A stretch of DNA of 64,000 nucleotides from Streptomyces marispadix (GTDB taxonomy: Bacteria > Actinomycetota > Actinomycetes > Streptomycetales > Streptomycetaceae), in the NCBI RefSeq assembly GCF_022524345.1, contig NZ_JAKWJU010000002.1:62001-126000 (forward strand). Direction: 5' to 3'. Made by a program: the position numbers and the translations under genes. Of the stretch, positions 51,732-60,660 are shown one piece after another. Below the pieces are notes generated by a model that saw only the letters and a list, made by a program, of their open reading frames with translations, ran no database searches and had not been told where the DNA came from. Position 1 is the stretch's first letter; each line of letters begins with the position of its first letter.

Positions 51732-52268
51732 ATGACGGAGCAGCGAGCGGTGATCGCGAGTGTGGGCGGCAGGAAGCCCGAGATCGACGAGGATGCGTAC
51801 GCCGCACCGACATCCGTGGTCGTGGGGGCCGTCTCACTGGGCGCGGGCTCCAGCGTCTGGTACGGGGCCGTGATGCGCGGCGACTGCGACTCGATCTCGC
51901 TCGGCGAGGGCTCCAACGTCCAGGACAACTGCACCGTCCACGCCGACCCCGGTTTCCCCACGCACATCGGCTCCGGCGTCTCGGTGGGGCACAACGCCGT
52001 GCTGCACGGCTGCACCGTGGAGGACGACGTCCTCGTCGGCATGAGCGCCACGGTCCTCAACGGCGCCCGTATCGGCTCCGGTTCGCTGATCGCCGCCCAT
52101 GCGCTGGTGCCGCAGGGAATGCACGTACCGCCGGGGTCGCTGGTGGCGGGCGTACCCGCGAAGATCAAGCGGGAGCTGACCTCCGAGGAGCTGGAGGGCA
52201 TCAAGGCGAACGCCGCCGTCTACCGGGATCTGGCCCGTACCCACCGCGACGAGACCACTCCGCTCTAG
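51732..52268 (+). CDS. Gamma-carbonic anhydrase-like hexapeptide protein
   Basis: 178 residues. GGAGACAAG ribosome site. Beta-helix repeats and the zinc ligand pattern of the family: His70 (TVHADPGFP), His87 and His92 (VGHNAVLHGC). VWYGAVMRGD and GMSATVLNGARIGSGSLIAA are conserved. The catalytic Glu of the archaeal Cam acidic loop is missing, as in the CamH/PaaY-type subgroup, so activity as a carbonic anhydrase is uncertain. Divergent from the acyltransferase. Confidence 0.92.
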   Translation: MTEQRAVIASVGGRKPEIDEDAYAAPTSVVVGAVSLGAGSSVWYGAVMRGDCDSISLGEGSNVQDNCTVHADPGFPTHIGSGVSVGHNAVLHGCTVEDDVLVGMSATVLNGARIGSGSLIAAHALVPQGMHVPPGSLVAGVPAKIKRELTSEELEGIKANAAVYRDLARTHRDETTPL

Positions 52269-52349
52269 GACGGAGCGGTTCCGTTCCGGGGCTCGTGCTG
52301 GCGGGAGGTCCGGAAGGCCGCGCCGGTCGCCCGTGCGTACCGCCCGGGA

Positions 52350-53024
52350 CTACGCGCGGCCCTGCCCGGCCCCGGCGTGCTGCTCCCCGTCCGCCTCGGC
52401 GGCGGCCGCCGCCTGCTCCGCTTCGGTCTTACGGGCGCGCCTGCGCAGGACGATCATCGAGCCGAGCCCGAACAGCACGGCGACCACGAGACCCATCCAC
52501 GAGAAGCGCTTCAGCCACGCCTCCGCGACGATCCCCACGTAGTAGATGACGGCCGTCGTACCGCCCGCCCAGACGATGCCGCCCAGCACGTTCGCCGTGA
52601 GGAACTTCCAGTACGGCATCCTCAGCACGCCCGCGAGCGGCCCGGCGAAGATACGCAGCAGCGCCACGAACCGGCCGAAGAAGACCGCCCACATCCCCCA
52701 CCGCTCGAAGGCCCGCTCGGCGGTGGCCACATGGTGCGGCCCGAAGTGCCGTGGGAACTTGCCGCCGAGCCAGCCCAGCAGTGGTTTGCCGCCCTTGCGT
52801 CCGATCGCGTAGCCGATGGAGTCGCCGATGATCGCTCCCGTGGTGGCACAGGCGCCGAGGATCAGCGGGTCGATCTCGCCGTGCTGTGAGGCGAGGAGCG
52901 CGGAGCTGACGAGGACGATCTCACCGGGAAGGGGAATGCCCAGGCTCTCCAGCCCGATGACCACCCCGACCAGGAGATAGACGCTCATGGGCGGCACGCT
53001 CTCGAGCAACTCCTGGACGTGCAA
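52350..53024 (-). CDS. DedA family membrane protein
   Basis: 224 residues. The TTG start at 53024 is preferred: GGGAGGAAG precedes it, and LHVQELLESVPPMSVYLLVG fits the family N-terminus. DedA motifs: LESLGIPLPGEIVLV, GDSIGYAIGRKGGK, FFGRFVALLRIFAGPLAGVLRMPYWKFL. Four to six helices. DedA proteins (UndA-type, YngC-like) move undecaprenyl phosphate or related lipids across the membrane. The C-terminal tail is Ala/Glu-rich. Confidence 0.9.
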   Translation of the reverse strand: MHVQELLESVPPMSVYLLVGVVIGLESLGIPLPGEIVLVSSALLASQHGEIDPLILGACATTGAIIGDSIGYAIGRKGGKPLLGWLGGKFPRHFGPHHVATAERAFERWGMWAVFFGRFVALLRIFAGPLAGVLRMPYWKFLTANVLGGIVWAGGTTAVIYYVGIVAEAWLKRFSWMGLVVAVLFGLGSMIVLRRRARKTEAEQAAAAAEADGEQHAGAGQGRA

Positions 53025-53329
53025 CTGGACTTCCTCCCGCCGGTTGTGGATGCGGGAGGCGCCGGTGGGCCACGTCCCGCGCACGCGCCCGGAAGGCCAC
53101 GGGCACGCGTGCGGGCAGCCTACTCGATGCGGGGAAACGCGGTACGGCACCGCGGAATGCCCCCTCCCAGGTCGCGGGCTGCGCCGGGGTGCCGGGCGGG
53201 CGGCTTCGGCCCACGGGCCGTGACTCGCGGCCCCGGACATGGGGCCCGAACGCGGGGTCCCGGACATGGGGCCCGGACGTGGGGTCCCGGACGTGGCCGC
53301 GGGTCAGGGCCACGGTCCGGGGGCCAGGC
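53025..53329. other. Gene-free region upstream of dedA
   Basis: 305 bp holding the dedA leader and the 27-bp repeat array at 53232-53305. An open frame across the repeats on the minus strand has no start signal and looks like shadow coding. Confidence 0.45.
53232..53305. repeat. 27-bp tandem repeat, 2.7 copies
   Basis: Units begin CCCGGACATGGGGCCCG at 53232 and 53259, with a partial third from 53286. The copies differ by a few bases. No spacers, so not a CRISPR. Confidence 0.7.
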
Positions 53330-53785
53330 TCAGGATTGCGGGCGGAGGGTCCAGACGATCGTCATCTCGCCGGTGACGGCACCGTCCTCACGGGCGATCC
53401 GGACCTCGACGGGGAACTCCGGCCGTTCACCCGCGTCCAGTTCGGCCAGAACGTCCGCTACGGGCCTGCCGAGTTCGGCGGTCGCCGTCACGGCGCCCAT
53501 GGCCAGCTTCTTGTAGCCGATCTCGGCCTTGACCGCCAGCGGCACCGCACGGCCGAGCTGGTCGCCGAATGCAGCGAGGACGACGGCTCCGCTGGCCGAC
53601 TCGGCGAGCGTGAACATGGCTCCGGCGTGCGGGCCGCCGACGTGGTTGTGGTAGGCGCTCTGGTCGGGCAGCGATACGACGGCCCGCTCGGCGCTGGTCT
53701 CGGAGAACTCGAGGCCGAGGGTGCGGACCATCGGGACGGTGTCCGCCATCATCTGGCCGATGGACGGAAGGGAGTCAGTGGACAT
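53330..53785 (-). CDS. Hotdog-fold thioesterase-like protein (DUF4442/PaaI type)
   Basis: 151 residues. NHVGGPHAGAMFTLAESASG (about 48-67) is the central helix motif with the Asn/Asp and Gly-x-His-like pattern of PaaI-type thioesterases. KAEIGYKKLAMGAVTATAEL follows. Probably hydrolyses an acyl-CoA. ATG with TAACGT six nt upstream and no ribosome site, so leaderless. Confidence 0.87.
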   Translation of the reverse strand: MSTDSLPSIGQMMADTVPMVRTLGLEFSETSAERAVVSLPDQSAYHNHVGGPHAGAMFTLAESASGAVVLAAFGDQLGRAVPLAVKAEIGYKKLAMGAVTATAELGRPVADVLAELDAGERPEFPVEVRIAREDGAVTGEMTIVWTLRPQS

Positions 53786-53791
53786 GGCGCG

Positions 53792-53797
53792 ACGTTA
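53792..53797 (-). promoter_or_regulatory. -10 element of a leaderless promoter (hotdog gene)
   Basis: TAACGT on the minus strand, 6 nt before the ATG at 53785. Confidence 0.45.
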
Positions 53798-53889
53798 CCA
53801 CTCAGTAACTACGGCTGGCCAGGGCTTCCTTGCATGAGGCCGCACCCGGGTTCCGCCGGGCCGTGCGCCGCGCCGCGACCGGCCGGCGG

Positions 53890-54738
53890 TCAGCCGACGG
53901 TGAAGGCGCCGTCGGGCGGCTCCGGTGAGGGCACCGCGTCACCGTCCTCCACGGGCGCGGCCCCGTCGATGAAGCGCTCCAGCGCCGCCCCGTGCTCGAC
54001 CCGGGCGGGAAAGGCGTCCGACGCCGCACGACGGGCGAGCGCGTCGACGGGGAAGGGCGTGTGCGAGGCGATCAGAACGATGTTCCCGAAGCGCCTGCCG
54101 CGCAGCACGGACGGCTCGGCCACCAGGCACAGATGCTCGAACTGTGTCTCGAATGTGGCGAGTTGGGAGGCGGCGAAGCGGAACGGCGCGGCGTCGGCGA
54201 CGTTGAGCACGCAGAAGCCGTCCTCCCGCAGGACACGGCGCACGGCACCCGCGTAGGAGACCGTCGTCAGATGGGCCGGCACATGCACTCCGCCGTACAC
54301 GTCGGCGATCACCACGTCCGCGGAGGCTTCGTCGCGGCCGTCGAGGAAGTCGCGGGCGTCCTGGGCCGCGACCTCGATCCCGGAGGCGGGCGGCAGCGGA
54401 AGATGCTCCGCCACGAAGCCGAGCAGCGCGGCGTCGTCGTCGGCGACCCACTGCCGCGATCCGGGCCTCGTCGCCGCCGCGTACCGGGGCAGGGTGAGTG
54501 CGCCGCCGCCCAAGTGCACTATGTCCAGGGCGTGTTGGGGCGGCGCCGCCAGGTCCAGTGCGTGTGCGACGCGGCGCGCGTACTCGAACTCCAGGTGCGC
54601 GGGGTCGAGCAGGTCGACGTAGGACTGGGGCGTGCCGTCGACCGTGAGCAGCCAGCCGCCCTCGTTGTCGACGTCGGGCAGCAGCTTGGCGGTGCCGCCG
54701 TGGACGGCACGGCTCACGGGTATCGGCTCATCGTCCAC
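53890..54738 (-). CDS. Spermidine synthase-like methyltransferase-fold protein
   Basis: 282 residues, GTG start, no ribosome site. SpeE-like Rossmann domain: YVDLLDPAHLEFEYARRV, ALDIVHLGGGALTLPRY (motif I), FLDGRDEASADVVIADVYGGVHVPAHL (the D-x-x equivalent of the polyamine pocket), and LVLNVAD-like VLNVADAAPFRF. Short form without the N-terminal domain of true spermidine synthases and with a changed gatekeeping loop, so polyamine synthesis is uncertain. Located downstream of the EF-Tu gene on the same strand, separated by a strong terminator. Confidence 0.85.
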   Translation of the reverse strand: MDDEPIPVSRAVHGGTAKLLPDVDNEGGWLLTVDGTPQSYVDLLDPAHLEFEYARRVAHALDLAAPPQHALDIVHLGGGALTLPRYAAATRPGSRQWVADDDAALLGFVAEHLPLPPASGIEVAAQDARDFLDGRDEASADVVIADVYGGVHVPAHLTTVSYAGAVRRVLREDGFCVLNVADAAPFRFAASQLATFETQFEHLCLVAEPSVLRGRRFGNIVLIASHTPFPVDALARRAASDAFPARVEHGAALERFIDGAAPVEDGDAVPSPEPPDGAFTVG

Positions 54739-54843
54739 CGTGCCATTGTGCGGGCGGACGGCGCGCTCGTGACCGGTACGTACCCGATGGCCCGTCCGCG
54801 GGGGAAGCGGCAGCGCGGGAGCCGTGTGCCGGGCGGGCCGAGA

Positions 54844-54881
54844 CGAACGGGCGGCCGGGCCGATGCCCGCCCGCCCGTTCG
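54844..54881 (-). terminator. Terminator of the EF-Tu gene
   Basis: 17-bp stem with a single mismatch (arms 54844-54860 and 54865-54881) and tetraloop CGAT, about 58 nt after the EF-Tu stop on the minus strand. Confidence 0.8.
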
Positions 54882-54906
54882 CTCCCCGCGCCTCTCTCAG
54901 CCGGCG

Positions 54907-54942
54907 CCGGTCACCCGGAGCCGGTCACCCGGAGCCGGTCAC
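54907..54942. repeat. 14-bp tandem repeat at the EF-Tu stop codon
   Basis: CCGGTCACCCGGAG at 54907 and 54921, with a third partial copy from 54935 running into the EF-Tu stop codon at 54939-54941. Confidence 0.7.
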
Positions 54943-56114
54943 TCGTCGCCGACGCTTGTGACGGTCCCCGCGCCGACGGTGTGGCCGCCCTCGCGGACCG
55001 CGAAGCCCAGGCCCTTCTCCAGCGGCACCTCGTGGCCGAGTTCGACGTCGAGCGTCACGGTGTCGCCGGGCAGGGCGACCGCGTCCGCGCCGAGGGTGAC
55101 CTCGCCGACCACGTCGGCCGTACGCAGATAGAACTGCGGCCGGTAGCCGCTGTGCACGGGGGTGCGGCGACCGCCCTCCCGCGTGGACAGCAGCCGTACC
55201 CGTGCGGTGAAGCGGCGGCGCGGAGTGAGACTGCCCGGCGCCGCGACGATGTGCCCGCGCCGGACCGCGTCGCGTGGCACGCCGCGCAGCAGCAGGGCCA
55301 CGTTGTCCCCGGCCTGCGCCTCCTCCATGGGCTTCCCGAAGGTCTCCACTCCGGTCACGACGGTCTCGATGCCCGCGCCCAGCACCTCGGCCTTGTCCCC
55401 GACGCGTACTGTGCCGCGCTCCACCGCGCCGGTGACGACGGTGCCGCGCCCGGTGATGGTCAGCACGTTCTCCACCGGCAGCAGGAACGGCGCGTCGAGA
55501 TAGCGCTCCGGGACCGGGACGTAGGTGTCCACGGCGTCCAGCAGCGCCTCGATCGCGGCCGTCCAGCGCTGGTCGCCCTCCAGGGCGCGCAGTCCGGAGA
55601 CCCGTACGACGGGCAGCGTCTCGCCCGCGTAACCGTGGGCGGTCAGCAGCTCACGTACCTCCAGCTCGACCAGTTCGGTCAGCTCCTCCTCCCCCGCGTC
55701 GGCCTTGTTGAGGGCGACGACGACGTGCTCGACGCCGACCTGCCGCGCCAGCAGCACGTGTTCGGCGGTCTGCGGCATCACGCCGTCCACGGCGGAGACC
55801 ACGAGAATCGCGCCGTCGAGCTGGGCGGCGCCCGTCACCATGTTCTTGATGAAGTCCGCGTGACCGGGCATGTCGATGTGGGCGTAGTGCCTGGTCTCGG
55901 TCTCGTACTCGACGTGCGCGATGGTGATCGTGATGCCGCGCGCCGCCTCCTCGGGCGCCTTGTCTATGCGGTCGAACGGCACGAACGCGCCCGTACCGCG
56001 GTCGCTGAGCACCTTGGTGATGGCGGCCGTGAGTGTCGTCTTGCCGTGGTCGACGTGCCCCATGGTGCCGATGTTGAGGTGCGGCTTGGTGCGCACGTAC
56101 GCCTGCTTGGCCAT
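54939..56114 (-). CDS. tuf3: Divergent elongation factor Tu (tuf3-like)
   Basis: 391 residues; ATG with GGAAGAG upstream. GTPase delivering aminoacyl-tRNA to ribosomes. G1 GHVDHGKT (19-26), switch I RGITIT (59-64), G3 D81-M-P-G-H (Cys is usual at 82), G4 NKAD and G5 SGL (usually SAL). Domains 2 and 3 are present, but the C-terminal end differs: [10 protein letters not shown] for the usual REGGRTVGAG, and VTSVGDE for the basic end of typical EF-Tu. It lies alone, not in the rpsL-rpsG-fusA-tuf operon. Streptomycetes such as S. ramocissimus carry such an extra tuf3; the specialised role (stress or EF-Tu-inhibitor tolerance) is inference. Confidence 0.92.
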   Translation of the reverse strand: MAKQAYVRTKPHLNIGTMGHVDHGKTTLTAAITKVLSDRGTGAFVPFDRIDKAPEEAARGITITIAHVEYETETRHYAHIDMPGHADFIKNMVTGAAQLDGAILVVSAVDGVMPQTAEHVLLARQVGVEHVVVALNKADAGEEELTELVELEVRELLTAHGYAGETLPVVRVSGLRALEGDQRWTAAIEALLDAVDTYVPVPERYLDAPFLLPVENVLTITGRGTVVTGAVERGTVRVGDKAEVLGAGIETVVTGVETFGKPMEEAQAGDNVALLLRGVPRDAVRRGHIVAAPGSLTPRRRFTARVRLLSTREGGRRTPVHSGYRPQFYLRTADVVGEVTLGADAVALPGDTVTLDVELGHEVPLEKGLGFAVREGGHTVGAGTVTSVGDE

Positions 56115-56690
56115 GTCTCTTCCTCGTGTGCTGCGCCGCGTCCGGGCGGCGCGATGGGAACGGGACCCCCTGAGACGGCCGACCCTCCCCCTGAGGGGTC
56201 CTCGGTGCGGTCCGGGAAGGGTCAGCCTCGGGCGCCGTCGGCGGCGACGGAGGCGGCGCCTGCGGCAGCGGCGGCGATGCCGCTGCGGCGCGTGAGGCGG
56301 CACAGGCGCACGAGATGGCGCCGTTCCGCGAGAAGGCGTCGTCGGTGTACGAGACCGCCCTGAGGTGTGCGACGCCCTCGACGTTCGAGGCGCCCTCGAC
56401 GTTCGAGGAAGCGGCAGCCCTGAGCACGCCCGCTGCCGCGGGCCGTGCCGAGTGGAGGGTCTGCCGGAACATGACCTTGATACTGACGCCCCGACAGCCG
56501 TACGTCGACTGATTTTCGCCCCGCACGCGGCCGCCCGCTCCGGCCGTCGTACGACCCCGCGAAGCCGCCGCTGAAAGGCGGTGAGACGGCCGCGGACCGG
56601 TGCCGCACGGCGGGGGATGTGACCGTTCCGGGGAGAAGCGATGTTCGTTCCGCCCGGCGGGCGGTCACATCCGTCGGTTACGCTCGCCGC
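56115..56690. other. Long EF-Tu upstream region
   Basis: 576 bp between the divergent EF-Tu and TVP38 genes. It includes two 15-bp palindromes (56376-56408). Frames on both strands across 56,273-56,512 have coding-like third positions (plus strand ATG 56315 to TGA 56512, 65 residues; minus strand from about 56472), but neither has a ribosome site, and the minus frame would run through the EF-Tu start. No gene is called. Confidence 0.5.
56376..56408. repeat. Two tandem 15-bp palindromes
   Basis: CCTCGA-CGT-TCGAGG at 56376-56390 and again at 56394-56408, an 18-bp period. Each is a dyad with perfect 6-bp arms, about 260-295 bp upstream of the EF-Tu start. Candidate operators, or part of a small coding sequence. 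Confidence 0.55.
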
Positions 56691-57587
56691 GTGTCCGTCC
56701 CCGCCAGGCAGCAGCCAGACGGCCTCCCCAGCCGGCTGGCACAGAAGCTGCTCTCCCCGAGGTGCAGGCTGGCAGCACTGCTGGTGCTGCTGAGCGCCGC
56801 CGCGATATCGGTGGTGGTGTACGAGCCGCAGCAGTACGTCACGGGCGGACTCCCCGCCCATCTCTCGGGCGGACTCGCGGGCGTCCTCTTCACGGTGTCG
56901 TACGGGCTGTGCACCGCGGCCTTCGTTCCGCGTCCCGTACTCAACGTCGCCGCGGGCGCCCTCTTCGGCACCCAGGCGGGCACGGCAGCGGCCGTGGTGG
57001 GGACGGTCATCGGCTCCGGTCTCGCGTTCGGCCTCGGCAGGGTCCTCGGCCAGGACGCGCTGCGGCCGATGCTGCGCAAGCGCTGGCTGACCACCGCCGA
57101 CCGGCAGTTGAGCCGTCACGGCTTCCGTTCGATGCTCTTCATCCGGCTGCTCCCCGGAGTGCCGTTCGCGGCCTCCAACTACGGCGCCGCGGTCTCCCGT
57201 ATGGGGTGGACGGCGTTTCTGACCGCTACGGCCCTGGGCGTCGTGCCCAACACCGCCGCCTATGTCGTCGCCGGCAGTCACGCCGCGTCGCCCACCTCGC
57301 CGCTCTTCCTGGCGGCGTTCGCCTTCATCGCGCTCTCCGGGCTCGGGGGCGCGGTGCTGGCCTGGCGCAAGCGGGCCCTGCTGGGCGGCACGGCACCTTC
57401 CACGGCGCCCTCCACGGGGCCGTCGAAGGCAGCGGCTCCGGCCGGGACTCCGCATGGGACTCCGGCCGCCGGCTCCACGACGAGCCCTCCGCACTCCACA
57501 CCCGTGCCCGCGTCCGCGACGGCCTCCGCGACGGCACACGCGGACGCCGGAAACGGCCCGTACGGCGGGGGCGTTCCGCCCTCCTGA
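56691..57587 (+). CDS. TVP38/TMEM64 family membrane protein
   Basis: 298 residues with about six helices. VTT domain (about 70-205): [65 protein letters not shown], with the conserved Phe-Ile-Arg-Leu-Leu-Pro box. Related to DedA. The last 65 residues are a Pro/Thr/Ala-rich tail. GTG 56691 is taken; GTG 56619 with a GGGGGAT ribosome site is a serious alternative that adds 24 residues. Phospholipid or undecaprenyl-lipid handling is inferred from family work. Confidence 0.85.
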   Translation: MSVPARQQPDGLPSRLAQKLLSPRCRLAALLVLLSAAAISVVVYEPQQYVTGGLPAHLSGGLAGVLFTVSYGLCTAAFVPRPVLNVAAGALFGTQAGTAAAVVGTVIGSGLAFGLGRVLGQDALRPMLRKRWLTTADRQLSRHGFRSMLFIRLLPGVPFAASNYGAAVSRMGWTAFLTATALGVVPNTAAYVVAGSHAASPTSPLFLAAFAFIALSGLGGAVLAWRKRALLGGTAPSTAPSTGPSKAAAPAGTPHGTPAAGSTTSPPHSTPVPASATASATAHADAGNGPYGGGVPPS

Positions 57588-57678
57588 GCCCCTCGAAGAA
57601 CCCGCCGCAGCGCGCCATCCGCGTGACTGTAGTCTGCTCCGCGTTGATCAAAGCCGCGGCGAAGACGGGTCATTGAAG

Positions 57679-58563
57679 ATGTCTTGGTTCGAATCGTTCA
57701 TTCTCGGGCTCGTCCAGGGACTGACCGAGTTCCTTCCGATCTCCTCCAGCGCACATCTACGGCTGACCGCGGCCTTCGCCGGATGGCAGGACCCCGGGGC
57801 GGCGTTCACCGCCGTCACCCAGATCGGCACCGAGGCGGCGGTGATCATCTTCTTCCGCAAGGACATCGGCCGCATCGTCTCCGCCTGGTTCCGTTCCCTC
57901 GCCGACCGCAGCATGCGGCGCGACCACGACGCTCAGCTCGGCTGGCTGGTGATCGTCGGCTCCATCCCGATCGGCGTCCTCGGGCTGCTGTTCAAGGACC
58001 AGATCGAGGGCCCGTTCCGCGACCTGCGGCTGATCGCCACGACACTGATCGTTCTCGGCCTCATCCTCGGCGTCGCCGACAGGCTCGCCGCGCGGGACGC
58101 GCACCGCGGCGGTCACGCGCGCCCCCGCAAGACCATCGAGCAACTGACCGTCAAGGACGGACTGCTCTACGGCTGCGCCCAGGCGCTGGCTCTGGTTCCG
58201 GGCGTATCGCGGTCGGGCGCCACCATCAGCGGCGGCCTGTTCATGGGCTACACCCGCGAGGCCGCCGCCCGCTACTCGTTCCTGCTGGCGATCCCCGCCG
58301 TGATGGCCTCCGGAATCCTGGAGCTGGCGGAGATCGGCGAGGGACATGTCTCCTGGGGGCCGACGATCTTCGCCACGCTGCTCGCCTTCGTGGTGGCGTA
58401 CGCGGTGATCGCATGGTTCATGCGGTACATCTCCACCCGCAGCTTCATGCCGTTCGTGATCTACCGGGTGCTGCTGGGGATCGCGCTCTTCGTGCTGGTC
58501 GCGACGGGCGTCCTCAGCCCGAACGAGGGCGCCGACCCGGCCGGACCCGTCTCCTCCGGCTGA
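57679..58563 (+). CDS. uppP: Undecaprenyl-diphosphatase
   Basis: 294 residues, about eight helices (BacA/UppP). Removes one phosphate from undecaprenyl-PP after cell-wall polymer export, and confers bacitracin tolerance when abundant. [16 protein letters not shown] (about 12-27) and [17 protein letters not shown] (about 173-189) are the two active-site regions, with Glu17, His26 and Arg in the GVSRSG box. EGHVSW and the final helix are normal. ATG 57679. Confidence 0.96.
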   Translation: MSWFESFILGLVQGLTEFLPISSSAHLRLTAAFAGWQDPGAAFTAVTQIGTEAAVIIFFRKDIGRIVSAWFRSLADRSMRRDHDAQLGWLVIVGSIPIGVLGLLFKDQIEGPFRDLRLIATTLIVLGLILGVADRLAARDAHRGGHARPRKTIEQLTVKDGLLYGCAQALALVPGVSRSGATISGGLFMGYTREAAARYSFLLAIPAVMASGILELAEIGEGHVSWGPTIFATLLAFVVAYAVIAWFMRYISTRSFMPFVIYRVLLGIALFVLVATGVLSPNEGADPAGPVSSG

Positions 58564-58735
58564 TCGCGGCGGGTCCGCGGCGGGCCCGTACGTAAGACCT
58601 GCGGCGCACGCGGGACGGAGGGTGTACTCCTGGGGCCGTACGGCAGGACTCACCCGGCGGACGAGGACAGCGCGCCCGCGCACGAGGCATCGTTGACGGT
58701 ATGAACCGGATGTGGACATTCCGCCTGGGTCGTCC

Positions 58736-59734
58736 GTGAACGCCCTTCTGGCAGCGGTGCTGCTGTCACTGGTGTCGGCGGTCTGCTACGCCACCGCGGC
58801 CATCGTCCAGGAGCGCCTCGCCGCGACCACACCGCCCAGCAGGTACGGGCTGCTGCGCTCGCCCCGCTGGTGGGGAGCCGTAGCGCTCAACAGCCTCGGC
58901 GCCGTGCTCCATGTGGGAGCCCTCGGGCTGGGGCCCCTCACCGTCGTACAGCCGCTGGGCGTGCTGACCCTCGTACTGGCGGCGCCGCTGGCGGCTCTGC
59001 TGGTCAAGCGGCCGGTCAGCGCGGCGGCCTGGCACGGGATCGTCCTCGTCTCCGGCGGACTCGCGGTCCTTCTCGTACTCACGGGGTCGACGCCTGCCCG
59101 CGGGCTCGCCGGGACGGAGCAGCTCACGCTGGCGGTCGCCGTCGCCGGTGTGCTGGCCACGTTGCTGCTCACCGCCACGACCGTGGGCCGGCGGGCGCGG
59201 ATGCTGCGTTCCGTGGCGCTCGCGGCGACGGCGGGCGTCGCCTATGGGACGGCATCGGTGTTCATCAAGACGGTCGCCGACAACTGGACTCCCTCGCTGC
59301 CGGGTCTGCTGACCGCGCTGCCGCTGCTGGCGCTGATCGGTCTGCTGGCCGCGGGCGGGCTGGCGGCCTCGCAGTCCTCCTACCGCGGCGGCGGGCTGGC
59401 CGCGCCGCTGGCGACGATGACGGTGGTCAATCCGGCGTTCGCCGCGGCCGTCGGCATCGTGCTGCTCGGCGAGGGCTTCCGCTTCGGGGCGCTGGGCGCG
59501 GCGGGTGCGGCGGTCGCCGCGCTCGTCACCGCCTGGGGCCTCGTGGTGCTGTCGGCGGACAGTGCGGGGCACCCGCTGCGGCGGCGTCCGGCTCCCCGGC
59601 GGGTTCCGGTGGAAGGTCCGGGGCCGGTCGTCGTCCGCGCTCCGGGACGGCTGTCCGGGGCGATGCACCAGGTGGTCGTACGCAGGCCGCACCCCCTCAG
59701 GGAGCGCTCGCGGACGCCCGCCTCGCGGCACTGA
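58736..59734 (+). CDS. DMT superfamily transporter
   Basis: 332 residues, nine to ten helices to about residue 275, then a basic cytosolic tail. VCYATAAIVQERLAA, VLHVGALGLGPLTVVQPLGVLTLVLAAPLAALL and AYGTASVFIKTVADNW with MTVVNPAFAAAVGIVLLGEGF mark an EamA/NIPA-like transporter common in streptomycetes. Start GTG 58736 is a best guess; GTG 58712 would add eight residues and neither has a ribosome site. Substrate unknown. Confidence 0.85.
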   Translation: MNALLAAVLLSLVSAVCYATAAIVQERLAATTPPSRYGLLRSPRWWGAVALNSLGAVLHVGALGLGPLTVVQPLGVLTLVLAAPLAALLVKRPVSAAAWHGIVLVSGGLAVLLVLTGSTPARGLAGTEQLTLAVAVAGVLATLLLTATTVGRRARMLRSVALAATAGVAYGTASVFIKTVADNWTPSLPGLLTALPLLALIGLLAAGGLAASQSSYRGGGLAAPLATMTVVNPAFAAAVGIVLLGEGFRFGALGAAGAAVAALVTAWGLVVLSADSAGHPLRRRPAPRRVPVEGPGPVVVRAPGRLSGAMHQVVVRRPHPLRERSRTPASRH

Positions 59735-60660
59735 ACACCCGTGTTGTGCCCGGCACTTCGGCCCGCACTCGATTTCCCCGTTGAACACCGGGTGCTCAAC
59801 TCCGGCCCGGCGCTTGGGAGTCGGGCTTCCGCCCGGGGCGCGGACCCGGTTCGGGCCCGCGATCAGGTCCCGCGCAGGCCCCGCGATCAACGCGGCGGGC
59901 ACAGAATCTTTACATCGTGTTCATATAGCCAACGGGCGGCGACAGGCAGCACGAAGCCGGCGCCGAATGTCGCTTTTCAGCGGAAGATGCGGCTTCATTC
60001 TCCGGCACGCAATTCGTCTTCGCATGAGGGAAACAAAAGCGCATTTCCACAAGGGCGGTTACGCGACGTATTCACAACTTCCTTGCGGAATTCAAGCCGC
60101 GCGGCAGCTTTACATGGTGAGGGTGACCCACGGGTATGGAGCGATCGATTCAGGCCAATGTCATGTCCCCGGCAGGCTGATTCAAGTCGCCCCGGACGCT
60201 TGCCAATTCAGCATGAAAGGGACAGAACGGCAAGCCGTCCGTATGCGCTTCCGTAGCTGACGGTCCGCCAGTCAACGCGCGTCGCCCGTACCGGAAAACC
60301 AGCCCTGAGCTGGGACTTGACGCCGAGCCGAGCCACCCGCCGCAGGGCCGGTCCACGCCGCCGCACCCGCTGCCGCCCGCCTGCCGGGCCCCGCCGGGGC
60401 GGATTTCCGCGCCACCTGTCCTCAGCTCGTCCCTGCGGTCAGGACAAGCCCCTCCCTCGCCAGTCGGCGTACAAGCGCGCTGAAGAGCGGCATCATGCGT
60501 CTGGGGAGCGGGGGGAGACCGACAGCCCGACCATGAGTTGGTGGACCATGCAAATCCGAACTCTGCTCAGTGAACCCCGGACGAGGGCGACACAGTTCAC
60601 AGATGGATTACTGAATCTTTCCGGGTCGCTCGCGTTCTCGGCTGGCTACACTCACGCCCC
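59735..60660. other. Long gene-free, AT-richer region before the surface-polysaccharide operon
   Basis: 926 bp. The part around 59,900-60,270 is clearly lower in G+C than the surroundings, with tracts such as AATCTTTACATCGTGTTCAT and GGAAACAAAAGCGCATTTCC. Two long plus-strand frames exist but have no coding bias or ribosome site. The part from 60,300 to 60,640 is G+C-rich again. This is a candidate control region, possibly bound by nucleoid proteins such as Lsr2. Confidence 0.5.
60647..60652 (+). promoter_or_regulatory. -10 element of a leaderless promoter (matA-like gene)
   Basis: TACACT followed by exactly 8 nt and the ATG at 60661; no Shine-Dalgarno before that ATG. The -35 is poor, suggesting activator dependence. 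Confidence 0.5.

Noticed and set aside
53232..53305. CRISPR array
   Set aside because: Units are directly adjacent with no spacers and only 2.7 copies; no cas genes in the window.
52921..53313. Minus-strand 130-codon frame across the 27-bp repeats
   Set aside because: No ribosome site, Arg/Pro-rich composition, and it overlaps the dedA start region.
56222..56668. 149-codon minus-strand frame upstream of EF-Tu
   Set aside because: Arg-rich shadow-like composition; another frame of the same strand has better bias but runs into the EF-Tu gene.
59741..60260. Open frames in the AT-richer region before the matA-like gene
   Set aside because: No ribosome sites, no coding bias and no recognisable family; two overlapping frames are equally long, which argues for chance.
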